A stretch of 64,000 nucleotides of DNA from Isoetes taiwanensis. Lineage: Eukaryota; Streptophyta; Lycopodiopsida; Isoetales; Isoetaceae. The position numbers and the translations under genes were made by a program. The stretch lies in assembly GCA_021234155.1 (NCBI GenBank), contig JAJEKV010000051.1, positions 5,965,944 through 6,029,943 of the forward strand, in the 5' to 3' direction. The notes under the pieces were generated by a model. It saw only the letters and a list, made by a program, of their open reading frames with translations, was not told where the DNA came from and did no database searches. Below are positions 35,497 to 46,325 of this stretch, in pieces; position 1 is the stretch's first letter; each line of letters starts with the position of its first letter.

Positions 35497-36678
35497 TTAT
35501 AGGGTGTCGGAAGATATCGACAATTGGACGGTGATTGTTGCCCTCGTCCACAATCTCGACTTCAGAGTCCGAATATGGGGATAACTTCCGTGTCCTCGGA
35601 CAATATGGCGCGGGAGGTTGAAGCATAACGGGATCGCGTGGCACTTTCTGCGTGGTGAAAAAGAGAGGGTTCTTTGAGTTTCATCAGCGCAGGTTGCTTC
35701 ATGGCGGCATGTACATCTCCGGAGGAGCGGCGGGAGGTTCGACATCTGAAAAGTGATCAACACGTTGGATTCGATTGCAAGGAGCCGGTAAGGGGTCAAG
35801 CAAAGCAGCCACACACCGTCCTGATCAAGAGTCATTTCTCCCCAAGGATCGAAGATATTCGGGGTAGGATGATGACTGGCGATTTCGCGGTGGAGCCCTG
35901 AACTTGATAGATATTCCCAAGGCGTCCCCCGAGAATGGGTGTGGAGAGAGAGTTCAGCATTGTCGATGGAAATGATTTTGCCTGTTTCCAAGTCCATGGT
36001 GGCATTGAGGTGACCATCTGTGATGACTAACTGATCCGTGGCCCAGTAATGGATACTTTTGGCCTGGCGGAGAAAAGGTCTGCCGACCAACATTTCATAA
36101 TCACCTGGATCTTCTCCAGCCTTCCAAACACCAAATTCCAAGGGGAATCTGAGATCACCAATGTTGATGTGAAGAAGAGGCGTGACGCCTTGAGGTCTCG
36201 TGATATGGCCATTGGCCAATTTGATGTCATATGGGGCACGATAGAGTTGTTTGATGCCCATTTGTTTGCGGAGTTTATCCGTGATGAGATTGATCGCGCT
36301 ACCTCCGTCAATTTGAACATGATTGACTTGTTGATTGCCCACCGTGGCATGTACCGTGGGAGTAGAGGTAGCAACAGCCCCAACCAAAACAGTCGGGAGT
36401 GGTAACTGGTCCTTGAGAGCAGGACAGAGTTTCAAAATTGTGGCCAAACTTAAAGGAATTTTGATTTTGGCTAGCTCCTTTTGGAGTTCCAGAGGCACAT
36501 GAGAAAAAGGATCTGCTGGATCCACAGGTGGGGGAGTGCGTGGTAAAGAAGCAGCAACTTCTTTGAGTAAGTCAACCTCTGCAGCTATATTTGGATATGT
36601 CTGAGAGCGTGGAGGTTGAGACGTGGAAGGTGCTTCTTGTCTTTGTTGAGCTCTAGTGGTGGCATGAACATTAGCCAA
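35497..36678 (-). mobile_element. Protease region of the gypsy fossil
   Basis: The minus-strand frame contains NHVQIDGGSAINLI (about 36270-36310), the D-G/S catalytic phrase of a retropepsin, followed by KLANGHITRPQGVTPLLHIN and GDYEMLVGRPFLRQAKSI, typical of plant gypsy proteases. The plus-strand fragment at 21790-22600 is a second copy. This part is relatively well kept compared with its neighbours. Confidence 0.75.
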
Positions 36679-36699
36679 CGTGCGGCCTTCAGCAACGCA

Positions 36700-38600
36700 G
36701 CTTGCATGAGGTTCAAAATGCTTTGGCGAACTTTAGGCATAACATGCGGCATGAGTTTCTCAAGTCGGGTGCAAAGTGAACCTTTTTTCTTCTTCATGAG
36801 GAATGGTGTCGTTGCAAAGGCGGGTTCGCGTGCCATTAGGAATAATGGTTAAGGGGCGTGGCGCCAGTGCGGCGTGAAACCAAACCAACCCAATTTGATG
36901 GCTGGACTGGAGGATTAAGAGCACGAAAAATTTCTTCCCGTGCTTGTTGATCCATCCGAGGTTGATTGGCGGGGAGCTGGTTGATAAGCGTGATTGCTTT
37001 GGCGCGAGGTGGCTTCCTAAGAACGGGGCGGGGCCTTGTTTGCCATTAGCAATCCGAGTTGGTAAGCCGCGTGAGGCGGACCGATGTGGTCCGATTTGTG
37101 CCGGGAAGGCACCTTTGAACTTGTGGAAGTTGAGGACACGCCGGTAGTGGTGGTATGACCCCATTCTTGGACAAAGTGATAACACCGAAGCTTTTGAAGG
37201 ATCAAAAGGAGGGCGTGTGTTGGGTCCCCATTGTTGCTCCTGCTGCGATAGAGTTGATTGGGTTGCGCTGCGGTGGTGGCTGCTGATATTGCGATTGGTG
37301 CCGAGGTGTTGTTTGCACTTGATAAACCATCTTGTTGCGGAAAGGTGTAGGATGAGTGCGGTGCACTCTTCCGCGTGGCATGATTGCACATGTTGCATCT
37401 TTTACAATGAGGCGGGCCATTGGTGGAGTTGCACTCATTAAGCCAAGTGGCCTTGATATTTGCGGATATGGCACCGATCCGGACCGCTAGCAGTTGGCGT
37501 GTTGAGGTTGAACAGCCAGCAGGGGAACCATGGCGGGTGGAATGAAAGGGAGCTCCTCAAGAGCCACGCCACGGGAGAAAACATTGACCGAAGTGATTGA
37601 CAAGATCGATAGCCCGCTCCAAAGTCTTGGTAGCGAGTATTCATGAGTCGGATAGCTTTGGAGGAAGTCCTTGGAGAAACCGGACCAAGATCCGCTCACG
37701 TGGGGTACTCCTTGAGTTTGCCGAAAGCGTAATGTGAAGTCGATCCGCAAAATCCCGCGCTCTCGTGGGCTCTTGTTGAAGGTCATTGAGTTGCTTGAGA
37801 TGAAGTGATCATCATCCGTGGTCCCATAGTGAGAAAGAAAAGGTTCTCATTTCGACCAATCTTGTTTCCAAAGGGCTTTTGTTGGACATGAGCCATTGAT
37901 GAGGAACCCAACGCAGTGTGGTGGAAAAAGATGTGGAATTTCGGTTGAGGCCGTGCATGACCATTCAGGACAGCCAGAGCCTCAAATTCTTCCATGTGGG
38001 CCTGAGCACTTTGGTCTAAGGGTTTGCCTTTCATGTTGCCAAATGTGGGATAAGTCAGCTTAAGGGTCTGAAAGGTAGAGGTGAAAGTGCTTGGCTGGAC
38101 GGGAACTGGATAGGGATTATTATAGTGAGGTGGAGTTGGAGGTGGTATGGTGCCTGGAAAGACCTCTCGATGAAGGGGTTCTTTGAGATGGAGGTACCGG
38201 AGGTGCCTGATCATTGGTTTTGAGGTCCAGTAAGATTGTAAAATGTGGAAGAGCGGTGGGAAAGGTAGGGAAGGGAAAGTCCTGTGGAGGAGCAAAAGAG
38301 ACATGTGGATATCCTTGCCCACCCGGGGGAGATGATGGTTGTGAAGGCAGAGGCGTATGGCTGGACGAATGATGGATGTAGGCATGTTACGGGGGTATGA
38401 AAGTAAGGTTGAGAAGGTGGAGCCCGATAGGGCTCCCGATAGTGATGAGGTGACCGAGGTCGCGGAGCAATGTTTGCACGCTTTGAGGTGGGGAATTTGG
38501 ACGAGACATGACACGAGAGGTGGGTGGCCCGACCGAGCCCTAGGACCGGGCGTGGCCTCCCTCAATGTCATAAGCGCATCCATACATATCACGAACAACT
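36700..38600 (-). mobile_element. gag region of the gypsy fossil
   Basis: Minus-strand frames carry a gag-like stretch (a PTFGNMKGKPLDQSAQAHME-type phrase, about 37980-38060) and a Cys/His-rich phrase CNSTNGPPHCKRCNMCN (about 37385-37435) in the place of the nucleocapsid zinc knuckle. The region is broken in several places. The assignment rests on position before protease and on these phrases. Confidence 0.55.
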
Positions 38601-38769
38601 TCCCGTCGCTGATGACGCTCCAAGCGAGACGCCATCTGGGAAAGAAGTTCTTCAGGTGTGAAGTTTCTACGGATTATGGCGGCGATTAAGAAGGGAAGAG
38701 CGAATCGCATCTAGCTAGCCGCATACAGTGTTTGGGGTCTGGTTCGAAACTCCTCGCAAGACAGCCCTC

Positions 38770-39324
38770 TGTGAGGACCCGTGGATCTAACAGGAGAATC
38801 CGGGGGACTATGTCACGCGGGATTTGCAAGAAGAGAACAAGAAGAAGAAAACAGAACAAAAGAGAACAATGAGAGGAAAATGATAAGCTTCCTTGATATC
38901 AATGATGAACATACATGAGCTCTCGCAATCTAGAGAAGACTGAAGAGAGACAAGACTCAAAACTCATCTAAAAATCATGTGCTAGCTCTACTCATATATA
39001 TAGTACAATGGCCTTTGGCCCAATATAGACACTCTGACTGATCTCGGTGCCGACTCCTGGAAGGAGGCCTGATTTGCAGGAATGTTGGCGGTGCCTCTTG
39101 AAGTGCCTATAACCACGCTGACGCTGACGCAGGCGGTGACGGGTCATCACTTGTCGCGGCGCCTCTTGGTAGCAGACCCAGGCTTTGATCAAGCGTGGGT
39201 TCCAACCGCTGGTCTTCACCGGGCTTTGGACGACCCGACCCTGTGCACATGCTGTGGATCCTTGAGCTTGACCTGGTCCGTCGTATGCATGAATAGTCCT
39301 GTACCAGGAGGCACAGGACTAACA
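38770..39324 (-). repeat. 5' LTR of the gypsy fossil
   Basis: On the minus strand the LTR starts TGTTAGTCCTGTGCC at 39324. A TATA box (CTATATATATG, about 38990-39005) lies some 320 bp in and is followed by A/T-poor leader sequence. The right limit is approximate. A candidate primer-binding site, the complement of GGTTCGAAACTCCTCGC (38741-38757), looks like the T arm and acceptor 3' strand of a tRNA and lies just inside. No partner LTR was recognised. Confidence 0.55.
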
Positions 39325-39380
39325 CTTAAGGTCCCATTTTGAATAGAATTTGTTAGTTTAAATTGAAGTTGTAACAAGTC

Positions 39381-39745
39381 AAAATTTGGTCAATGAAAGT
39401 CAAACTTTTGCTTAGGGGTGATTCACACTTGTTGACTTGAAAATTGTTGACTTACGCTTTATCAAACATGTTGTAGACAATATATCTTAACATAATGCAT
39501 AGAATAACATAAGTCAAAATTTGGTAATTGTTGATTTGGCAACATGGAGCATTATTCTTGCAAAATTTGGACAATGAAAGTCAAACTTTTGATAAGGGGT
39601 GATTCACACTTGTTGACTTGAAAATTGTTGACTTACGCTTTACCAAACATGTTGTAGACAATATGCCTTGACATAATGCATAGAATAGCATAAGTCAAAA
39701 TTTGGTAATTGTTGATTTGACAACATCGAGCATTATTGTTGCAAT
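39381..39745 (+). repeat. Two tandem copies of a ~181-bp unit
   Basis: Copy 1 (39381-39561) and copy 2 (39562-39745) share nearly all of their length, including AATGAAAGTCAAACTTTTG, GGGGTGATTCACACTTG and ACAAACATG-like phrases, with scattered substitutions. Related shorter phrases (GATTTGGCAACATG, GGGATATTTGAGCCCATTATA) recur at 39855-39910 and 40245-40266. Confidence 0.85.
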
Positions 39746-40372
39746 ATGTTATTGTTGTCTTATCAAACATGTTGTAGATTAGAAATTGAATGCATGTAGG
39801 ATATTTAAGCCCAATAGGCATTTGTGTTAATTTGGCATTTGTTGATTTGGTAATTGTTGATTTGGCAACATGTAAAACATTGAATGCATGTGGGATATTT
39901 GAGCCCATTATAAAAAAAAAGGGTGGACGAGGATTACATTTTGAAAGGTCATGACACCCTGGCATGTCCTGAAGATTATAAGCCAGAGAGCCATAACTTT
40001 TCATCATCTAATCTCTATCCATATTCTTCAATAAAATAGCAAAAAACTATTTATATATGTGCATGAATTTTGTAATATATGCATGTGGGATATTGCTAAC
40101 TTTGTATTTCTGCTAAGTATTTATACTGCAGGGGTCAAAATTAGGGGATTGCTCTTTTGATTATACTAATTTCGAAAATGCAGAAGACCTTTGTACATAC
40201 GCAATTACGTTCACTTCTGGAACTAGCTTGTGACCAAAGCATGCGGGATATTTGAGCCCATTATAACGGAAACTGCATACCAGAGAATTATAAAGTTTTT
40301 TAGATGTTTGTGGTGTTGATAAACACCAAATTACAATAAAAAGGAATCTAATATTATAAAACATACTACAGT
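39746..40372. other. Intergenic stretch with duplicated gene tail
   Basis: Positions 40161-40230 duplicate 40431-40498 (TTTCGAAAATGCA...CCTTTGTACATA), that is, a piece of the last exon of the phosphatase-like pseudogene. No other gene was seen. Confidence 0.6.
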
Positions 40373-41986
40373 TTAGGGCAAGTCCATGGTCTTTAGTACC
40401 TCCAACACTTTTGTGCTCTTTTCATCACACTCATTTCGAAAATGCACAAACCTTTGTACATAAGCAATTACGGTCACTTCTGGAATTAGCTTCTCCAAGT
40501 AAGATACCATAGTCTTCAACAGGTAATCACTGTCATTTATGTCAGGCATGAAGGACCTTGGTGTGATGCAGGAATCTGCATTATTCTTAAAATTCATGTA
40601 TCTGTAAGGATCAATCAGCGAAGTTGTCCTCATGCTAAATTCAGGACATTTCTCATAAACTTTTGTCAATTTTTTGATGTGATAAGAAGTTCCTTTATTC
40701 ATTTTCAAAGGATGCACCATCCATTTGAAAAGAAACTTATCCACTAAAGCGTGAGAAATGAAAGACCTCAGGCAGCTAATCACTGAGTGATTGGAAGACT
40801 ATATACCAACACCAAAGTGTTTGGTGACGAAATGCATGAACTGCATTGCCCCTGGCCTGATAGCAAGTACCTCTTTTCTTGATGGATGAAGTTGGACACC
40901 TTCCAGCACATCAGGTACTGCTTTAGCCTTTTTGAAAACCTTGTACAGGAAGTCCTCTAGCTCAAAAACCAAAAGCTTCTTGCCAACAACACTAGCACTG
41001 TGCAGGCACAACTATTAGAGAAATTATAGCAGTACAACAGGCAGAAAGAAATACATTAGAATCACCTTAGTTTCTTAGTTATTGATTTGGATGGAGCTCG
41101 TTTGCTGGAGGAAACCTGCTTGGAATTATTCTTAGAAGGAAATTCTCCAACTGATGCCAAATCAGTTTCTTCCTCTGTGATTGTTTTCTCCACAATATCA
41201 GCACGTTTGTCCAATTTGGAAACATAATCATCTATAGTCTTCAACGCTGCTTCACATTCTTCATCTATTACTTACATAGCATTGTCTTCAATTCTGTTAG
41301 AAATGTCAACTATAGACTTTGAAATATCCAAACTTAAGCCTGCATCATTCAAATTATCAAACTAAATAAGTACTTATAGAAGAAAAAGCCAAAATAGTTA
41401 TACTTCACAAGAATAACTTACTTTTCAGTCTTTTACAACTATCACTTTGTTCAGCGTTGTCTCTCTTCAAGGTTGGGCTTGTGGAAGATAATAAAGTGCA
41501 ATCTTCAATGGATTGCATAATTATATCAGGGTCCTCCAAGTCAGCAGGTGTGCTTAATAATGGACCTTGACTCTTTTCAATAGACTGCAATGCACTGTAA
41601 TTGGGAGCAGATTCCATTGCAGATCTACATGGAAGTCCGATGGACCTGAACCAATTATGAGGCATTTGGCTCTCACAAGGGGGAAAAGTTGATCTCTTTG
41701 AGAAACATATGTAAGCGCAAATTGGATGAAAACTGTGCATGCAATGTGCAACAATGGCTGAGACACAAAGTGGGTCATAGGCATATGTACAGTAAGAACA
41801 ACTTTGTAAACTTGCAAATGCTACGATAGAGCATTTTGGATGCTCCAAAAATGCAAGGTTGAGTTGCAGTCCAGACATCTTACTTAGAGATGAAGCTATT
41901 TCTTTCAACTTCTCCAGCCTTGGTTGGGGAAAATCTTTTCTTAGGGTCTTTTTACTTGGGCATATTGGTCTTTTTCTCACTACCAT
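40373..41986 (-). pseudogene. FCP1/NIF-like HAD phosphatase, pseudogene with three exons
   Basis: The model on the minus strand is exon 1 41986-41422 (GTAAGT donor), exon 2 41339-41066 and exon 3 40997-40373, with introns of 82 and 68 bp. Exon 1 encodes a Cys/His-rich region (CSYCTYAYDPLC...CMHSFHPIC), possibly a zinc finger. Exon 3 has the plant FCP1-like core: KKLLVFELEDFLYKVF matches KKLLVLDLDGLL, FVTKHFGVGI matches CFERFNVGIWSS, TSLIDPYRYMNF matches TLLLDDSPYKAL, and TMVSYLEKLIPEVTVIAYVQ matches the end of the domain. The DxD nucleophile reads ELE, an in-frame TAA lies at 41272-41274, and the conserved Trp after VGI is a TAG (40799-40801). It is therefore inactive as a phosphatase. Confidence 0.65.
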
Positions 41987-43590
41987 TAATATATTGTTCC
42001 CTTTGTCACTAATTTTACTTACTAGTTTCTCACAATTTTTATAAAGTTAGAAGGTTTACTATCACCTACTACTACTTACTATTTGTTTTGCCTAGATCAT
42101 AATGCACATTTAGATTGTTACAACAATTGTATTACCTTATTTCAAGACTAAGCAATAGATGTATTGATCTGGTCCCCATTACTATTAATCTAGTTCCCGT
42201 TACGACTAAGTTGCTATTTTGGACCCGTTACAATGAACATTGTAAATGGGTTTCTTTTTCTTTGCCATTTTCAGTCTCAAAGGATTGAATTGAATTGAAT
42301 TAATTTTTATCGTTTGCGGAGACCAACTGGCCTATGAGACCCAAACAAGGAATACAACAAGCATATTGTTGTGCATGATGGAGCCCTCATAAGTGAGATT
42401 GAGAAATTTGAGAAGACAAACAAAGGTGTATAGCTATATGTTGGCATTGAAAGCCCATGCTTGGTTTCATGGCAAGGTAAACACATAAATTCTAGAAGTG
42501 TTCAAAAGTGTTGGATGCACAAAAACACTTTCACAACATTGGTAAAAGCAATAACTTTCTTGATGAGCATATTCTGCAATGTAGTGCAACTAATATAGTA
42601 CGTAGCAAAAGGTTTTGTGAAGGTGTTAGAATCAACAACTTGGCAGACACGAACTATATTCTCTCACACACACTTGATCAGATTTCTAAAGAAAATTCCA
42701 TTGCATGAGTATCTGTTCTACCAGATTTAAAGTTCCAAAGTAGAAATGTTATATTATTTTGTCTAAAAGAATTCAAATCCTTACAAGTTAAATAGGTTAA
42801 TCCTCTATGCATGAGGAGCGATCTGCAAATATATGACTCAGAAAGCATACAATTGTAAGGGCCAGATAGAATAATATACAGATGATCAGTCATCTTACTA
42901 TTAAGCACCCTTGGCTCTATAACAGACATGGAATGTCAAGAACAATATATAGGTTTGTACAAGTAAACAGCACTGTACAATTCAATGCATAGCAAACTGT
43001 GGAATAAATCAATGTTATTTTGTCATTGCATGGCAAACTGTGGAATAATTCAGCTGTTACCTTGTCACTGTCTCCTATGAAATACATTATTTCTTTGTTT
43101 GTCGAAATCCCAAATGCATGAGGTCTGTTCCTTTTACAGTTGAGTTGATGTGCTCACAAGAATAATTCCTATCGTTTTTTAATGTTGAATATCATGTAAC
43201 AAAGCAAAGCCTAGTGTGTTAGAAATTTTATCAAAATGCAAATATTAGTAAGTTAATTCACATGAGCTAAAGAACCAACACACAAAACACCTGGTCAACA
43301 AGAAATTTAGCACTCAACATAAATGCTATATTAAATATTTTGTGGATTATCTTAACCTGATGCACGCATAAGAAATCAACATGAAGCAAACAACAAAATT
43401 TCTCATTTAACTAGTAAACTTACTTGAAGAATGGCATCCAAGTAAAGAGCCAATTGCGATCCTAGGGTTTTCACATGTCGCATTAAGAGATATTCTGCAG
43501 CACAAGATGCCAATGCACTTACTAATCTAAAGGTTCTTCCACACCTTCAACCTCTACTTCGACCTCTACTTCATTAGAATGTGTGCACAA
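41987..43590. other. Stretch without a recognisable gene
   Basis: No coding region could be supported. Positions 42980-43055 contain two similar phrases CATGGCAAACTGTGGAATAA/CATAGCAAACTGTGGAATAA about 40 bp apart. The promoter of the phosphatase-like gene would lie in 41987-42300. Confidence 0.4.
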
Positions 43591-43599
43591 ATGCATGCA

Positions 43600-44215
43600 A
43601 ACTCAGCCAGTCGGTCCCGACCCATTAAATGGTCTGCCTGCAAATGAATCAGTAAATTCCAAGCAGAGGCATTCTAAGCAGCATGCACTGATGGACATTT
43701 GCCGATGGATAGGTAGGAGCATTCTAGGCAGTCGGTGCCGACCCAGAAGCGTCCTGCTTGCAAATGTATTATCATAGTAAATTCTAAGCAGCGGCATTCT
43801 AAGCAGCATTTGTTGATGGATAGGCAAAGGCATTTGATGATGGATAGCAGGGGCATTCTAAGCCAGTCAGGCACCGACCCACTAAGTGGCCTGCCTGCAA
43901 CTTAATCATCACACTAAAATATACACAGGCAGAGGCGTTCTAAGCAGGTGGATTTGCAAGTTCTAAGAAGTGATATTTTAAGCAGCATTTGCTGATGATA
44001 GACAGAAGCATTTGCTCATAAATAGACATTTGCGTTCTAAGCCAGTCGGCACCGACTAGTTCAGATGCATAAGATGCATATTCTGTTCTAAAACGAAACT
44101 CACCTCAAGAACGCAATCGCCCCACAGGCTAGTCGGTGCCGACTCATTAAAAAGTAGTCCTCGCCATCGCTATAGGCCAGTCGCTACAGGCCAGTCGGCG
44201 CCGACTGGCCGTCTC
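43600..44215 (+). repeat. Degenerate tandem repeat with a palindromic AGTCGGYRCCGACT core
   Basis: The core recurs at about 43610, 43729, 43865, 44045, 44133 and 44193, usually followed by CC[AC]CTAA and GCCTGCAA, with GCATTCTAAGCAG phrases between. Spacing is 60-180 bp, so units have gained and lost segments. The last copy is a perfect 22-bp palindrome (44189-44210, half-site GGCCAGTCGGC). The related CTCGGTGCCGACTCC occurs once in the gypsy LTR at about 39045. Confidence 0.75.
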
Positions 44216-44504
44216 CCTTCCCCTTGTCTCGAGCCTTCTGTTCGACCAAACTTGAACAGTTTCGGACATCCTGTTTGACAAAAATAAAAATATTCTTTTG
44301 TTTGGACAAAACCAAAATATTCCAAAATAATTGCAATATAGAAATAGGGTCGATTTTTTTTGCCTATGGTGCATTTGTGTGCTGACACGTGGCACTGCCA
44401 ATAACCCGGAATGGAAGTTGGGTACCCTGATTCTGGTTGACAACTTTAACCGGTCACCATGTTCATTTTTCCACAGGTCCTTTTTAGCACTTATGATTTA
44501 CGGC

Positions 44505-44632
44505 AGAAAGCTGAGTTACATTCACAAACAGAAAGCAGGGTTACAGCAGAAAGCAGAGTCACTCTCAAAAGACAGCAGAGTTACAGCAGAAAACAGAATT
44601 CTGTCATAGCTCAAAAGCAGAGTTACATACAA
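44505..44632 (+). repeat. Short tandem repeat around AAAGCAGAGTTACA
   Basis: At least five imperfect copies of a 15-40 bp unit carrying GCAGAAAGCAGAGTTACA are seen between 44505 and 44632, with variable spacing. Confidence 0.75.
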
Positions 44633-44713
44633 TAACCACTGTTGTAATCAAGAGGACATTCATTTTCAAATGACATTGTAGCTTTAAAGAATGCTTCAAA
44701 TGTTGTCGCCGAT

Positions 44714-46227
44714 TGTGACGTTCCAGCACAGTATACGGTCCTAAGATGTATATTGTACTGCCTCGTCACGCGTATACGCCATCCCGATTGACGTGTACGC
44801 CGACGTATAGCCAAGCAAGTAGCGCCCTAGGGGGCAACTTGCAAGTGTGCACACATTTATCAATGTGCGCACTTTAGACCTCTAACCATTAAGTGGGCAT
44901 ACCAAGGGTCATGGAAACTCTAACCCTAACTGATAGCCTATGTAAGGCAACCAAACCCTAACTTCCCCTTTTTCGTCCACAGTCATTCCGAGCTCCGTTT
45001 CACACGCCCAAAGAGTCAATCCCGACTCCCAAGATCTGCCTGAGCACTCTAGCTCGTCAGATTCCCTTTCCGACCGCATCCCCAAGCAAGACAGCGACAT
45101 GGACGCATTCGGATCAAGAGGAGCAAGCTGAGGACCAGGTATTTCGTCAATTCAATAGCCTAATCCACCTTCCGGGCATAGAGTTAGCATGTTTAGCCTA
45201 TTAAATTGCCCATAGCAGCCACATAGAACCCCAGATAGCGAGCTCTAACTAAAGAACATAACTTCTATGATGTAGATTAGATATTATTCTTTAGTTCTGT
45301 GATAATGTGGATGGATGGATGATCTCGGTGGACTCATTGTATTGGGAAGGGGGTAGAGACCTACAGCCTAGTAGTTGATGCTCCTAGCTAGCCTCTTTAG
45401 CACACTGTAAATTCGGCCTGTGTACAAGAACCACGCCTGGTTGTGGGTGAAGGGGCCAGACTGGCTTATAAGGAGGTTCGTGTTCTGACTCTTGAACGAT
45501 CCCTCTGGTGTGTAAGGCCTACCGGGGATCATTGTGGACTAGGTCTGATGGCTTGCCACTGCGTGTGGGCAAGGCATGGGCTCGACACCCGTGGAGTGAT
45601 GCGTCACTCTCCATTGGGTTCAAGTCGAATAAGGGCAGTGGCCCTCTAGTCACCTTGAGTCAGCATGTAGATCTCTGGAGGGAGTGATCCCTACCTGCCC
45701 CATCGGAACTGGGGAGATGCAACCCAGGAATAGCCCCTTTGGCTATGCATCCGGCGGGCTACAGTCAGGTCCTAATACTTTTCAACCTACTCTGCAAAGT
45801 GTGCACAGGAGGGGCGGATGGAGTGGACTACCCTAAGCCATGTTCTTATGCCAGCCAAATCCATTGCCATGAATTCTGTCTGCAATGACCTCTGGAGACC
45901 CAAGCTTGTCAGTCCATCCCTGTGTCTGAGCCTTGGGTAGGATTCCCTATGTGATGTGCTGATCTTTGTCTATGCAGATAGGTGGTGAACCATCCTTCGT
46001 GATGGTCATATGATGTTGATGTATGTACTATTGACATGTATATTACGCTTCCGCAGCTAGGTAGGCCCTGAGGGAGACAAGGTAAATGACCCCTTCATTC
46101 TTCCCACTGGAACTCTTCAAGGTTGCAGTGATACGTGGAGGGCCATATATTAGCATGGAGCTGGTATGGGGGATGAACTCCTGTTTGTATACGGTGAGTG
46201 CACCGTATATGAGTAGGGGACGTCACA
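44714..46227. mobile_element. Solo LTR, 1514 bp, with perfect 5-bp target duplication
   Basis: The element begins TGTGACGT and ends ACGTCACA, a perfect 8-bp inverted terminus with TG...CA ends. It is flanked by CCGAT on both sides (44709-44713 and 46228-46232). It has no reverse transcriptase or other retroelement gene, only short chance frames, so it is a solo LTR left by recombination between the two LTRs of a large element. A 47-bp end of the same LTR family sits at 60356-60402. The intact termini and duplication suggest moderate age. Confidence 0.9.
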
Positions 46228-46325
46228 CCGATTAAACTCCAGATCAAAAAAATCTTGTACAGATAGACCATTATCGCCGATTAAACTCCAGATCAACAAG
46301 ATCTTGTACAGATAGACCATTATGT
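46228..46325 (+). repeat. 49-bp tandem duplication, one copy hit by the solo LTR
   Basis: Two copies of a unit starting CCGATTAAACTCCAGATCAA (46228-46276 and 46277-46325) differ at a few bases. The solo LTR target duplication CCGAT is the first five bases of copy 1, and the bases left of the LTR (CGCCGAT) match the join between copies, so the LTR landed at a unit boundary. Read on the minus strand each unit encodes NGLSVQD[LF][VF]DLEFNR, perhaps a duplicated exon of an unknown protein. Confidence 0.8.

Larger units (their letters stand above)
29011..39324 (-). mobile_element. Ty3/gypsy retrotransposon fossil (non-chromoviral, Tat/Athila-like), with extra post-integrase region
   Basis: The order on the minus strand is LTR (about 39324-38770), gag (38600-36700), protease (36680-35500), RT (35250-34700), RNase H (34600-33900), integrase (33930-32704), then about 3 kb of further coding-like sequence (about 31960-29000). 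The gag-protease-RT-RNase H-integrase order is Ty3/gypsy. The DGGSAIN protease core, the absence of a chromodomain and the extra region after integrase point to the Tat/Athila side of the family, although no full comparison was possible. No second LTR was found near 29000, so the left end is uncertain. The element is broken in many places (a dozen or more) and looks old. Confidence 0.8.

Noticed and set aside
45443-45649. Open frame of 68 codons
   Set aside because: It lies within the solo LTR and has no domain; a chance frame.
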